Part shown: piece by piece, positions 50,636 to 60,594 of the stretch
Layout of the letters: every line of letters begins with the position of its first letter
How positions within the stretch are numbered: the first letter of the stretch is position 1
Assembly (NCBI GenBank): GCA_034111645.1
Contig: JAWUWW010000010.1
Location: 1 to 64,000 of the forward strand
Source: CANLBN01 sp034111645
Lineage (GTDB): Bacteria; Pseudomonadota; Gammaproteobacteria; Pseudomonadales; Cellvibrionaceae
Direction: 5' to 3'
DNA: 64,000 bases
Position numbers and translations under genes: made by a program
The notes under the pieces: generated by a model
What the model was told of the DNA's origin: nothing
The model's database searches: none
The model's input: only the letters and a program-made list of their open reading frames with translations

Positions 50636-52099
50636 ATGAAAGATTCAGATCGAATTCCCACTGCAGCGGATAGCGACTCTGCATCCGCTTCCAAAGATAA
50701 CGCTATTAGCTATATTAATTTATATGAATCTGAAGATAAGGTTTATGTGCGAAGGGTGAAAGGTTTCTATCAGCGCATTCGGCGCTACACCGGCATCCCT
50801 CTATTGCTCGCTTTTTTAATTCTTCCCTGGCTGCAGATCGACGCACGTCCCGCAATATTTTTTGATCTTCCTCAGCGCCAGTTTTATGTATTGTGGATGA
50901 CTTTTGGGCCTCAAGATGGGATGTTACTCGCTTGGCTACTCATTATATCCGCGTTTGCTTTATTTACTGTTACAGCCTTATTAGGGCGTGTTTGGTGTGG
51001 TTTTACTTGTCCACAAACTGTGTGGACCCTGATGTTTATTTGGGCTGAGCACCATTGCGAAGGCGATAGAAATAAGCGCATTAAACTGGACAATAGCTCT
51101 TGGGGTCGCGAGAAAATACTACGTAAAAGTGCTAAGTATTTAGCGTGGTTCGTTATTTCTTTTGTTACGGGTGCCACCTTCGTTGGTTATTTTTATCCTA
51201 TAGGCGATATCTTTTTAGGTTTTTGGCCGGTCATTTTAGACAGTGGTTTAGTGATACTCCAAGGTAATAGTACGGTGATCTTTTGGACATTGTTCTTTAC
51301 GGGTATGACATTTATGAATGCAGGCTTTTTACGCGAGCAGGTCTGTAAATACATGTGTCCCTATGCACGTTTTCAGTCGGTGATGTATGACAACGGTACG
51401 CTCGCTGTGCATTATGATACGCAGCGAGGTGAAGCACGTGGCCCCCGCAAAAGTAATGATAATTATAAAGAGCAAGGTTTGGGCGACTGTATAGATTGCT
51501 CCTGGTGTGTACAAGTTTGCCCAGTAGATATTGATATCCGCGACGGTATGCAATACGAGTGCATAAACTGCGGTTTGTGTGTGGATGCTTGTAATTCGGT
51601 GATGGATAAAATGGGCTATGAAAAGGGCTTAATCCGTTTTACCAGTGAAGATCAGTTACAAACTGGGACTACACGCTATATTACTCCCAGAGTTATTGGC
51701 TACTTCGCAATGCTGTCAATTATGGCCGTTGTGTTCGTCTACACAGTGTCAAATAGAGAGCCTGTCACTGTCGATGTGGACCGCGATCGTGGTGCACGTC
51801 TGTATAAGTTACAGGGAGACAATGTTGAAAATGTCTACATGCTTAAAGTACACAACATGGACCGGCAAGCACATGAATTCGACCTAAAAGTTGAAGGTGA
51901 CTACGCATTTAAGATTAAACGCTATCGTGCTGTGCCCATAGAAAAGAATGAAATATATTCATTCCCCGTACGTATAGTAGTCGATAAGTCTGAACTTCTC
52001 AGTGTTAAAACGCCGTTGACTTTTACCATTACCGCAAAAAGTGATGGTAAAATTTCCGCAAAAGAGAAAAGCGTGTTTATTGGTCCGGAGCTAAACTAG
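50636..52099 (+). CDS. ccoG: cbb3 oxidase assembly protein CcoG
   Basis: The 487-residue membrane protein has about five helices, the CGFTCPQTVWTLMF motif, and two 4Fe-4S motifs (CIDCSWCVQVCPVD and CINCGLCVDACNSVM). A periplasmic Ig-like domain of about 100 residues forms the end. It is the copper(II) reductase step of CuB insertion in the oxidase. The N-terminus is a short polar tail. It leads the assembly gene group with ccoH, ccoI and ccoS. Confidence 0.95.
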   Translation: MKDSDRIPTAADSDSASASKDNAISYINLYESEDKVYVRRVKGFYQRIRRYTGIPLLLAFLILPWLQIDARPAIFFDLPQRQFYVLWMTFGPQDGMLLAWLLIISAFALFTVTALLGRVWCGFTCPQTVWTLMFIWAEHHCEGDRNKRIKLDNSSWGREKILRKSAKYLAWFVISFVTGATFVGYFYPIGDIFLGFWPVILDSGLVILQGNSTVIFWTLFFTGMTFMNAGFLREQVCKYMCPYARFQSVMYDNGTLAVHYDTQRGEARGPRKSNDNYKEQGLGDCIDCSWCVQVCPVDIDIRDGMQYECINCGLCVDACNSVMDKMGYEKGLIRFTSEDQLQTGTTRYITPRVIGYFAMLSIMAVVFVYTVSNREPVTVDVDRDRGARLYKLQGDNVENVYMLKVHNMDRQAHEFDLKVEGDYAFKIKRYRAVPIEKNEIYSFPVRIVVDKSELLSVKTPLTFTITAKSDGKISAKEKSVFIGPELN

Positions 52100-52248
52100 A
52101 GCTAAACCAAGAATTAAACAAAATACGTTAATATAAAGTTCTGCAAGTAAGGTGCGAAGTAGCATAAATTTCAGCGTAAATAGCGATGTTTACAAGCCAT
52201 TAAACGAATTGATATCCCCGTAAATATAAACAATACAGCGAAAAAAGT

Positions 52249-52845
52249 ATGTTGGAAGATCACACAGAAGAAGACCAAAAACCATGGTACCGCCAGTTTT
52301 GGGCGTGGTTTATTTTATCGCCGTTAATTGCTGTGGTTGTCGTATCGAGCATTACTGTCTCTATAGCGGTTATAAATGCTGACGATCGTGTTGTCGATAA
52401 TTATTACAAAGAAGGTCGCGCAATTAATATGCGATTAGACCAAGACCTGTTGGCAATTTCGCTCGGTATTAAGGCGCGACTAACGTTTGATACTCTAAGT
52501 GACGATTTGATTTTAATATTAAACAGCAAGTCTGAAGACTTGCCTGAGTTCCTACTGCTAGAGCTGAGCCATCCAGCGCACTCAGAACGCGATCATAAAT
52601 TACTATTAACGCGTACCGCGGCCAACCAATATAATACTGAGTTGTCGGACGAGGTGCTAAATAGTCGTTGGTACTTGCGTCTACTACCCATTGAAAGTTT
52701 AGCAGATTCTGATAGAGCTCATATTGTTGAACAGACTAAAAGTTTTGTAACGCAGACTCTCGATAATACAAAGCAAGTATGGCGCCTTCGTGGCGAGATT
52801 GATTTTGCTAAAACGCAAACAGTCTTCTTGCAGCCAGATGGTTGA
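52249..52845 (+). CDS. ccoH: FixH/CcoH assembly protein
   Basis: The 198-residue protein has a membrane helix near residues 17-45 (WAWFILSPLIAVVVVSSITV), followed by NADDRVVDNYYKEGRAINM, the FixH signature, and an Ig-like periplasmic domain. It interacts with CcoI-type copper delivery. Its last codons overlap the next gene. Confidence 0.9.
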   Translation: MLEDHTEEDQKPWYRQFWAWFILSPLIAVVVVSSITVSIAVINADDRVVDNYYKEGRAINMRLDQDLLAISLGIKARLTFDTLSDDLILILNSKSEDLPEFLLLELSHPAHSERDHKLLLTRTAANQYNTELSDEVLNSRWYLRLLPIESLADSDRAHIVEQTKSFVTQTLDNTKQVWRLRGEIDFAKTQTVFLQPDG

Positions 52846-55420
52846 TAATAAGATGGATTTGTCTACATCCTTCAAACCTCAAATTACTGTTAAAGATAGC
52901 TCCTCGCCTTCATTTACTGGCTGTTATCACTGTGGGCTACCGGTCTCGCATAAAAATGAATTTGTGTATGACATTGCAGAGGAATCACAAAGCTTTTGCT
53001 GCGCTGGTTGCCAAGCTGTTGCCGCACTTATTCATCAAGGTGGTCTCGATCAGTTCTATCAGTACCGCTCTGAACTCAATAAAAAACCCGATGAACGTAT
53101 CAATGATTATGCGATGTTTGACAATAATGAAGTTCAAGAGAGCTTTGTTGTTGCTAGCGAGAACGATACAAAAACAGCCGATTTATTGTTAGATGGCATT
53201 ACTTGTGCCGCTTGTGTCTGGCTAATAGAAAAATATCTATTTTCATTCAAGGGCGTTAAAAAAGTCTCTGTGAATGTTGTTACCCATCAGTGTACCTTGG
53301 TATGGGATATACAATTACAGCCTTTAAGTCTATTGATGCGCGCTCTTGAAAAAATAGGTTATCGACCTCATCCCTTCACACAAAAACACCAACAGCAACA
53401 ACAGCAAAGTCAGCAGCGGACACTGTTGCTGAGACTAGGTTTGGCCGGTTTCGGTATGATGCAGGTAGGCATGGTCGCCATCGCTTTATATGCGGGTGAG
53501 TTTCAAGGTATAGAGTCTAACTTGCAACAGTTGTTGCGTTGGCTAAGTCTACTTGTTGCGACTCCCGTCGTTTTATTTAGTGCACAGCCTTTTTGGATGG
53601 GTGCATGGCGCAGTTTAAAACGTCAATATTTAACAATGGATGTGCCCGTCTCTTTGGCAATCATCCTTGCCTACCTTACTAGCTTTTGGGCGACCGTTTC
53701 GGCAAGTGGCGAAGTCTATTTTGATTCAATTGCAATGTTCACATTTTTTTTACTGTTAGGGCGATACTTAGAAATGCGCTTGCGGTATCAAAATCAACAG
53801 CTCAGCGGCATGGCAACACAATTATTACCGATATCGGTAATCACTGTTGACGATGACACTAATGAATGTCAGATTCCCTTAGTAGAGCTTCAAATGGGGC
53901 AGCGAGTCCGAATCGTTAGTGGTGATACCATTCCCTGTGATGGACTAGTCATATCGGGTAAAAGCGCTGTCGTCGAGTCACTGCTGACCGGTGAAGTGAT
54001 GCCCGTATCAAAGCTAGTGGGTGATAATGTTATTGCAGGTACTGTTAACACCGATGGCACATTGATTATTGAGGCAACTGCGGTAGGTTCACGAACAAGA
54101 TTGTCGATGATTTCTCAACTAGTGCAACATGCGGAACAATCCAAGCCCGCAGTGCAAATGTTGGCAGATCGTGTGGCCAGTTACTTTGTGGCCGTAGTTT
54201 TAATATCGGCAGCTATTGTGTTTATCTACTGGTGGAATGTAGAGCCAGATATAGCGCTCTGGGTGACTCTCTCAGTACTAGTTGTGACTTGTCCATGCGC
54301 TCTATCTTTAGCAACTCCAACGGCTTTAACTGCTAGCGTTGCGATGATGCGAAAGATGGGCTTGCTGGTATTAAAAAGTCATGTGATTGAGACCTTAACG
54401 ACTATTAATAAAGTTATATTTGATAAAACCGGCACGCTTACTCACGGCAAGCCGATCATTGTCGCTGTAAAAATCGTTCGAGATAATACTGATAAGCCAT
54501 CAAATAATGAAGTTGTAGACGAGATTGCGAATGTTATTGATGAAGCTAACGTTTTGTCTATTGCCGCTAGTTTAGAGCAGGGTTCAAGTCACCCACTCGC
54601 ACGCGCGTTTGATAATATTACGGATCGTTTTATTGTTACTGATCAAGACACTTTTACGGGCGAAGGTGTGTGCGGCGATATTGATGGTGATCACTATCGT
54701 TTAGGTAAGCCAAGCTTTTCAAAAATTAGCGCTGAAAAGCACGATGATCAGCTAACTAAGCTAACAGTTGAATCAAGAGTTGAACTAAAAGTTGAGGTCT
54801 TAGACCAGCCGGCAATACTTAAAGCTGGAACATCAGGGCAGTGGTTATTGCTTACTAAGAACGGATGTGAGCTCGCGTGGATCGGCTTGTCAGATCAATT
54901 GCGAGATTCGGCAATCAGCTCTATTACAGAGTTAAAAGCAAAAGGTATAACGTCTGAAATTCTAAGTGGCGATAATTATGCGTCAGTTAAATCAGTTGCG
55001 GATGAGCTAGACATTAATTTTAAAGCCGCGCAGATGCCAGAAGACAAATTAGATTACGTTAAGCGCCAGCAACAAAAATATCAATTGATGATGGTGGGTG
55101 ATGGCATCAACGATGTACCGGTAATGGCCGGAGCAGATTTATCAATAGCAATGGACACTGCAACAGACTTTGCCAGAACTCACGCTGACAGTATATTGTT
55201 ACATAATGATTTAACGATACTACCTAAGATGATCACCTTGGCTGAAAAAACCAAAAAAATTATCAAGCAAAATATTACCTGGGCAATTACCTATAATTTA
55301 TCAGCCTTGCCTTTAGCGGCGTTAGGTTATCTACCGCCTTACCTGGCAGCTATTGGTATGTCAGTAAGTTCTTTAGTTGTACTACTTAACGCATTGCGAT
55401 TATATAAACATAACGATTAA
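52838..55420 (+). CDS. ccoI: Copper-exporting P-type ATPase CcoI/FixI
   Basis: The 860-residue ATPase moves copper to the periplasm for oxidase assembly. A double-cysteine N-terminal part (CYHCGLPV and CCAGCQAVA) is followed by a heavy-metal domain with GITCAACVW near 130. Then come the transport motif CPC in VTCPCALSLATPTAL, phosphorylation site DKTGTLTHG and hinge MMVGDGINDVPVM. ATG 52838 overlaps the ccoH stop; ATG 52853 is an alternative. The frame is open back to 52790. Confidence 0.95.
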   Translation: MVDNKMDLSTSFKPQITVKDSSSPSFTGCYHCGLPVSHKNEFVYDIAEESQSFCCAGCQAVAALIHQGGLDQFYQYRSELNKKPDERINDYAMFDNNEVQESFVVASENDTKTADLLLDGITCAACVWLIEKYLFSFKGVKKVSVNVVTHQCTLVWDIQLQPLSLLMRALEKIGYRPHPFTQKHQQQQQQSQQRTLLLRLGLAGFGMMQVGMVAIALYAGEFQGIESNLQQLLRWLSLLVATPVVLFSAQPFWMGAWRSLKRQYLTMDVPVSLAIILAYLTSFWATVSASGEVYFDSIAMFTFFLLLGRYLEMRLRYQNQQLSGMATQLLPISVITVDDDTNECQIPLVELQMGQRVRIVSGDTIPCDGLVISGKSAVVESLLTGEVMPVSKLVGDNVIAGTVNTDGTLIIEATAVGSRTRLSMISQLVQHAEQSKPAVQMLADRVASYFVAVVLISAAIVFIYWWNVEPDIALWVTLSVLVVTCPCALSLATPTALTASVAMMRKMGLLVLKSHVIETLTTINKVIFDKTGTLTHGKPIIVAVKIVRDNTDKPSNNEVVDEIANVIDEANVLSIAASLEQGSSHPLARAFDNITDRFIVTDQDTFTGEGVCGDIDGDHYRLGKPSFSKISAEKHDDQLTKLTVESRVELKVEVLDQPAILKAGTSGQWLLLTKNGCELAWIGLSDQLRDSAISSITELKAKGITSEILSGDNYASVKSVADELDINFKAAQMPEDKLDYVKRQQQKYQLMMVGDGINDVPVMAGADLSIAMDTATDFARTHADSILLHNDLTILPKMITLAEKTKKIIKQNITWAITYNLSALPLAALGYLPPYLAAIGMSVSSLVVLLNALRLYKHND

Positions 55421-55428
55421 GGGAATTT

Positions 55429-55686
55429 ATGAACGTACTGTATTTATTAATTCCCATCGGTTTAATTATTTTAGCCTTATCGATTAAGTTATTGTTTTGG
55501 GCGATTAATAATGGACAATATGACGACCTCGATATGGAAGGTCACCGTATTTTATTTGATGACGATACTACGCTGTTATCAGAAAAACCCGTAGCTACAG
55601 ATAAAGTGGCTAGCAATAAGTCATCAGTACAGCCGCTCTCTAAATCTTCAACAGAGCAAGCATCAGTAAATGATAAGCCTGAGTAA
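55429..55686 (+). CDS. ccoS: cbb3 oxidase assembly protein CcoS
   Basis: The 85-residue protein has one membrane helix (YLLIPIGLIILALSIKLLFW) and the family phrase AINNGQYDDLDMEGHRILFD. A polar tail is longer than usual. CcoS acts in late cofactor insertion in cbb3 oxidase. It begins 9 bp after ccoI. Confidence 0.93.
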   Translation: MNVLYLLIPIGLIILALSIKLLFWAINNGQYDDLDMEGHRILFDDDTTLLSEKPVATDKVASNKSSVQPLSKSSTEQASVNDKPE

Positions 55687-55757
55687 ACAGATGAAAATGA
55701 AAGCGCCACTATTCATAAATGATGCTATTTTATTGAATGATAGAAGATAATGTTTAA

Positions 55758-56501
55758 ATGGAATATCTAGCATTTTTGACAGCAGTTAGCATTGGTTTGC
55801 TAGGCGGCGCGCACTGTATTGGCATGTGTGGAGGAGTGATAGGAGCGTTAACAATGGCTGTTGATGCGCGTGAATCCAAGCGTCGCTTGGCATTAATTAC
55901 CGCTTATAATATTGGCAGAATCAGTAGTTACGTGTTGATCGCCGTATTATTTTATTCTCTGGTAGATAGCCTCGAAAATTATTTTGCTCTGAATGTTATG
56001 CGCAATATAGCGGGCCTATTGTTAATTGCGATGGGTTTGTATATTGCTAACTGGTGGCGCGGTTTAGTTTATCTCGAGAAGCTGGGAACATATTTATGGC
56101 GATGGATTCAGCCACTCAGTAAAACGTTAGTGCCCGTAAAAACAATTTGGCATGCACTTTTGTTAGGTCTACTTTGGGGTTGGTTACCCTGCGGGCTTAT
56201 TTATAGCGCACTAGTCTACTCTGCTACTGCGCCTACCGTGGGCCAAGCGGCACTTATTATGTTTGGTTTTGCTCTGGGTACGCTGCCTACTGTGTTACTT
56301 GGTAGCTTTATGGCCGAGCGCTTTATCACCTTAATTAAGGCTAAAAATGTGCGTGTGGTGATGGCGTTACTAATGATTATATTTGGCGTGTGGACAATAC
56401 TAAATAACCACAATAGTAGCCATCAAACCAGTAGTGCTGAGGCTGAGGCTAATGCACACACTGCTATTGATGCATATACTTATCACCAGGTAGATGCATA
56501 G
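55758..56501 (+). CDS. TauE/SafE-family membrane protein of the cbb3 cluster
   Basis: The 247-residue protein has six or seven helices. It starts with GLLGGAHCIGMCGGVIGALT, a cysteine/histidine-rich motif seen in the sulfite exporter TauE/SafE-like proteins encoded next to ccoS in many gammaproteobacteria, and later has LLWGWLPCGLIYSALVYSA. The cysteines may bind copper. It ends the assembly run and is convergent with dctD. The histidine/alanine-rich C-terminus is unusual. Confidence 0.8.
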   Translation: MEYLAFLTAVSIGLLGGAHCIGMCGGVIGALTMAVDARESKRRLALITAYNIGRISSYVLIAVLFYSLVDSLENYFALNVMRNIAGLLLIAMGLYIANWWRGLVYLEKLGTYLWRWIQPLSKTLVPVKTIWHALLLGLLWGWLPCGLIYSALVYSATAPTVGQAALIMFGFALGTLPTVLLGSFMAERFITLIKAKNVRVVMALLMIIFGVWTILNNHNSSHQTSSAEAEANAHTAIDAYTYHQVDA

Positions 56502-56519
56502 ATTTTTTATAAACTTTCA

Positions 56520-57896
56520 CTAGTTTTTTGATTTAAAATCACTAGTATTGATGCCATATTTATTCAGTTTTTGATTAAAGGTTCGACGTTCTAGCGATAG
56601 CTCATCTAAGACCTTACCTACCTTGCCTTTATGTTCGTGTAACTTAAGTTTGATAACCGATGACTCATAGTTTTCGACAAGTTCTTTTAAGGTCTTGCTG
56701 CCATCATCTAAATCAACAATAGTCTCTTCACTTTCGAGTGCATAATCTATGTCTGAGCAATGTTTAATGGCATAGCGTGTCGTTACATTAATCAACTCTC
56801 GAACATTTCCCGGCCATGAGTATGCCAAGAGTTTTTCAAGCGTGTAGGGCGTAATGGGCCTGTAGTTGGTGCCGAGAGTTTTACAGTTCTGTATCGAAAA
56901 CACTTCAAAAAGATGAACAATATCTTCCTTGCGGTCTCTCAACGGTGGTATTTTTATTTCTGCGACCTGGAGCCGAAAAAATAAATCTTGTCGAAAATTT
57001 TCATTGTTGCGCAAATCATCTTTAGTTGCCGAGATAATTCGACAGTTTATTTTTATCTCCTCATTGCTTCCAATAGGCGTAATGACATTATCTGATAAAG
57101 CTCGCAACAGTTTGGCCTGAGTAGCCAATGATAAACTTTCTACCTCATCTAAAAATAAGGTACCGTCTTTAGCGTATTCTAGTTTGCCAACGCGGGAGTT
57201 TTTTGCGTCCGTAAAAGCCCCTTTTTTGTATCCGAATAACTCGGCCTCGGCAAGTTGTTCGGGTATTGCGGCACAGTTGAGAGGAACAAAATTAGCATCG
57301 CTTCTATTACTATAGGCGTGCAAACAACGAGCGGCCAGTTCTTTTCCCGAGCCAGTTTCACCATAAATCATAACGGGAATATCCATCGGCGCTAAGTCAA
57401 CGATATCGCGCTTTAATTGCTTCATTCCGGGACAGAAGCCAATCAACTGATGCTCTATGTTTCTATTGTCATCGAGCTTTTGTTGCATGTTTAACAGAGA
57501 TAATGTGAGCATACGCTTCTCAATAGCTCGATGCAGGCTATCCATTAATCGTTCAATTTCAAAAGGCTTTTCTATAAAATCATAGATTCCATGTTTAAGC
57601 GCATCGACTGCGATAGAAATATCACCATATCCGGTCATTAAAATAACCGGCAGGTCTGGATCAATACCGTGTACTTTTTTTGCAAATTCAAAGCCGTCGG
57701 CATCGGGCATTCTCAGGTCAGTGAGAATCACTACAGGTAGGCCTATAGTGATTGTGTCTATAATTTTTTTGGGTGAATTGAACGCTTCAACCTGCCTAAA
57801 CTTTGTTGATAAAAGATCTACGGTGTTGATACGTATATCCTCATCGTCATCAATAACAATAATTTTTATGTCATCTTTGTCTATTAAATTAGTCAT
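56520..57896 (-). CDS. dctD: Sigma-54 response regulator, DctD-like
   Basis: The 458-residue regulator has a receiver domain with D59-type phosphoacceptor in VILTDLRMPDADG. An AAA+ core holds Walker A GETGSGKELAARCL and Walker B GTLFLDEVESL, and a Fis-type helix-turn-helix is at the end. The usual GAFTGA loop that touches sigma-54 reads GAFTDA in YKKGAFTDAKNSRVGK. It lies 31 bp after dctB and should activate the divergent TRAP transporter operon. Ligand is likely C4-dicarboxylate, inferred. Confidence 0.9.
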   Translation of the reverse strand: MTNLIDKDDIKIIVIDDDEDIRINTVDLLSTKFRQVEAFNSPKKIIDTITIGLPVVILTDLRMPDADGFEFAKKVHGIDPDLPVILMTGYGDISIAVDALKHGIYDFIEKPFEIERLMDSLHRAIEKRMLTLSLLNMQQKLDDNRNIEHQLIGFCPGMKQLKRDIVDLAPMDIPVMIYGETGSGKELAARCLHAYSNRSDANFVPLNCAAIPEQLAEAELFGYKKGAFTDAKNSRVGKLEYAKDGTLFLDEVESLSLATQAKLLRALSDNVITPIGSNEEIKINCRIISATKDDLRNNENFRQDLFFRLQVAEIKIPPLRDRKEDIVHLFEVFSIQNCKTLGTNYRPITPYTLEKLLAYSWPGNVRELINVTTRYAIKHCSDIDYALESEETIVDLDDGSKTLKELVENYESSVIKLKLHEHKGKVGKVLDELSLERRTFNQKLNKYGINTSDFKSKN

Positions 57897-57927
57897 ACGT
57901 CTATTGGAACAGTCATTTGTAAATTAG

Positions 57928-60114
57928 TTAATGCGAAGATGCTAAATCAAAGGTTTGCTTTAATGGTAGGCTGATAATAAATTGTGCTCCCTGTTGTTTT
58001 AGCTTAGCGTTTGTTAGTTTGGTTTTCTGTTGGCTGGTGACGTCATCCAGAATGTTTTCTACCCGAATAGAGCCGCCATATTCTTGAATAATTTCGTAAG
58101 TAATTGCAAGGCCTAAACCCAAGCCTTTGCCCACTTCTTTGGTAGTAAAGTAGGGGCTGAACATTTTTTCCTTGACCTCGTGATCTACACCAGCTGCATT
58201 ATCTTTGATGGTCAAAAAAACCCAGCCATTATCGCTATGCATAGTAATAGTGAGGCAGGGGTTGGGTATATCTTCCAGAGCATCAATGGCATTTTGAATA
58301 ATGTTGGATAACACCAGATCGATTTTAAGAGGGTTAGCACTAATTAATAATTCATTAATGTCAGTGTTAATAGTGTAGCTAATCCCTTTTTCTGTCAGCA
58401 TGTCCTTGAATGTATTGAGTGTTTTGTTGATAGTGTCTACAAGGTTTATAGTTGTATACGAGTCTTTATCTTGGTAGCTAAAAAACTTAAGTAATTTTAT
58501 CACATTGTGCATCTTGTTACTCAGTGGTGCGAGTCTAGCCGTAGATTCGTTAGCCCCAATCCAGTCGTTATTCTTGATTTTTGCGTCTATAGCTGCAATC
58601 GAACTTTTCATGGCGGTTAACGGCTGGCTAAGTTCGTGTACGATCGTCGCCGCCATATTGCCAAGTGCTAGCGTTTTATTTTTTTGAATTAATTTTTTTT
58701 GTGCCTCTTGAAGTTCTTCATTACGATTTTCGACAATATTTTCTAGCTCAGAATTCATGCTTATTAATTCATTTTCAGCAATCTTTCGTCGAGTTATGTT
58801 CACTATGGTCATTAAATAAACTTCTTTATCCATAGTGTTCACTTTACTAATGGCAAACATCACCGGTATAGATTTTTGACCTCGAGCAATTGTGGTTGTC
58901 TCGTGATATGCCGGTGAGGCAATGTCTTGCAGTAAAATATTGTCAAAGTCTTTATTATCTATATTGATTAATTGGCTAATGTAGGTATCTTCAATAGCTT
59001 TATTTGAGCTGTAAAGTTCATTTTCGTTATCAAATAATAAATGTTTAGCGTGCTCATTTGTCGATAACAAAGCGCCTGATTTTGAAAAAAGAATAACTCC
59101 AATATGAATGTTGTCCATAACCGTTTGTTGCTCTTCACGGCGCTTAATTTCTAGCAATCTATTTTTGTTTTTAGATTCTAAAATATGTTTTTTATTTTTT
59201 ATGTTAAGTTGTGCGAGAAATAGTAAGATAAAAACAACTAAAAATACAATTAAAGCTGACCTCAAAATAGCATCGTGATTGACTAAATAATAAAGTCTCC
59301 ATTGTGTTTGTGGAATATCAAAGTAGTTAACTAGGTATAGTTTTTTGTCAACGAGCCAAAAGTTTTTATTGTTGTCCTTAGAAAAATTAAAATTTAGAGA
59401 TTTAGAATACAAGCTTGAGTGATCTTTACCCGGAAATTGTTGCTGAAGGTTAATTTGCTCTAAGGTGTTTTGGGGTAGGTCGCCAATACTTCGATACCGC
59501 CATTGATCGATAGAGCTTAAGATGACAACATTGTTTTTGTCGGCAACGACGATGTTTTCAGTTGACTTAGACCACTTTTCCTCCCAGTGACTTAAGTTTA
59601 ATTTTACAACAGCAACACCAATAGCTTCGTTATCGAGAAGAATGGGCGAGGAAATGAAAAATCCAGGTATACCCGTTGTGGCGCCTTTTGCATAATAAAA
59701 CTGCCGCGTCTTCTCAGTTAATGCTCGACTAAAGTAAGGTCTAAAAGAATAGTTGTGATATAAAAAGCCACCATTTTCTGCCTCGTGATTACTGCTGGCT
59801 TTTACGGTTCCATTTTTATCCATCAAGTAGACGACTTCAGCCCCAGAGCGCTTAGAGATAAAGTCTAATTTTTTGCTCGCCGCTAAGTAATTTGTTGTCG
59901 GATCTAATATAACTTGCCTAAGAGTTCCATCCTCAGCGATAAGCGAGGGCAAATATTCATACTGATTAATAGAGGCAACGAGAGATTGCTCATAAATGCG
60001 GGAGGAGCGATTATTTATAGAGCTAGTGTAAAATAGTTGTACAATATAAAAAATAAGTCCACACGCTAGCGCAATGAATAAAATTAGCAGTGTTTGTTTA
60101 GTGTTGATATGCAT
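57928..60114 (-). CDS. dctB: DctB-like sensor histidine kinase
   Basis: The 728-residue kinase has an N-terminal helix (LLILFIALACGLIFYIVQLF), a periplasmic double-Cache-type domain to about residue 280, a second helix and a PAS domain (about 330-450). A coiled coil (NSELENIVENRNEELQEAQK) leads to the HisKA site VHELSQPLTAMKSS. The ATP-binding region ends with GKGLGLGLAITYEIIQEYGG. It senses a periplasmic ligand and passes phosphate to DctD. Upstream is the shared gap with dctP. Confidence 0.9.
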   Translation of the reverse strand: MHINTKQTLLILFIALACGLIFYIVQLFYTSSINNRSSRIYEQSLVASINQYEYLPSLIAEDGTLRQVILDPTTNYLAASKKLDFISKRSGAEVVYLMDKNGTVKASSNHEAENGGFLYHNYSFRPYFSRALTEKTRQFYYAKGATTGIPGFFISSPILLDNEAIGVAVVKLNLSHWEEKWSKSTENIVVADKNNVVILSSIDQWRYRSIGDLPQNTLEQINLQQQFPGKDHSSLYSKSLNFNFSKDNNKNFWLVDKKLYLVNYFDIPQTQWRLYYLVNHDAILRSALIVFLVVFILLFLAQLNIKNKKHILESKNKNRLLEIKRREEQQTVMDNIHIGVILFSKSGALLSTNEHAKHLLFDNENELYSSNKAIEDTYISQLINIDNKDFDNILLQDIASPAYHETTTIARGQKSIPVMFAISKVNTMDKEVYLMTIVNITRRKIAENELISMNSELENIVENRNEELQEAQKKLIQKNKTLALGNMAATIVHELSQPLTAMKSSIAAIDAKIKNNDWIGANESTARLAPLSNKMHNVIKLLKFFSYQDKDSYTTINLVDTINKTLNTFKDMLTEKGISYTINTDINELLISANPLKIDLVLSNIIQNAIDALEDIPNPCLTITMHSDNGWVFLTIKDNAAGVDHEVKEKMFSPYFTTKEVGKGLGLGLAITYEIIQEYGGSIRVENILDDVTSQQKTKLTNAKLKQQGAQFIISLPLKQTFDLASSH

Positions 60115-60280
60115 TTAGTGACCTATTTTAATATCTAAGGATACTACCCTATCTTAGTCAAGTTGTAATCTTAGGCTCATAATTTGTCAGTAATAATAAT
60201 TATTTCGATACTTATCACTTTATAAGCCCCTCCACAGATCTATCATTACCTGCAGATACTTAGAGTTTTTAGCTTTTTAA

Positions 60281-60324
60281 GAGTTTTATTTCCTTTTTTA
60301 GTCTTTAAAAAAGAAATAAAACTC
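60281..60324. other. Long AT-rich hairpin in the dctB/dctP gap
   Basis: GAGTTTTATTTCCTTTTTTA pairs with AAAAAAGAAATAAAACTC with one bulge, loop about six bases. It lies 167 bp upstream of dctB and 271 bp upstream of dctP. It may be a terminator, a small RNA end or an enhancer-binding site for DctD. Confidence 0.6.
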
Positions 60325-60399
60325 TCATTTTCTGATGTTTGTTTCTACTTGTCGTGTTGCTGTTAGCTAAGAATGGCTGCTTTTGGCGATTTAACATTG

Positions 60400-60416
60400 T
60401 TGGTATAAAACGTGCT
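60400..60416 (+). promoter_or_regulatory. Candidate sigma-54 promoter of dctPQM
   Basis: TTGGTATAAAACGTGCT has GG (60402-60403) and GC (60414-60415) separated by exactly 10 bases, the -24/-12 spacing. It matches TTGG and TGC of the consensus but not the CACG. It sits about 180 bp before dctP; a DctD-type activator is encoded divergently. Confidence 0.5.
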
Positions 60417-60594
60417 CTGATTATTAATGTACGAAAATTAAACTTTAGGATTATTATTGCATAATATCTTTGTCTTTGAGTGTTGAAGCTAGATGCCTTT
60501 GGTTTTATGCAATGCTAGATTTAAGGTTATGAGTGTAGTATTTTGTGATGGTAAATGTAGTTATTAATTATAAAAATAATGTGGAGATAATTGT

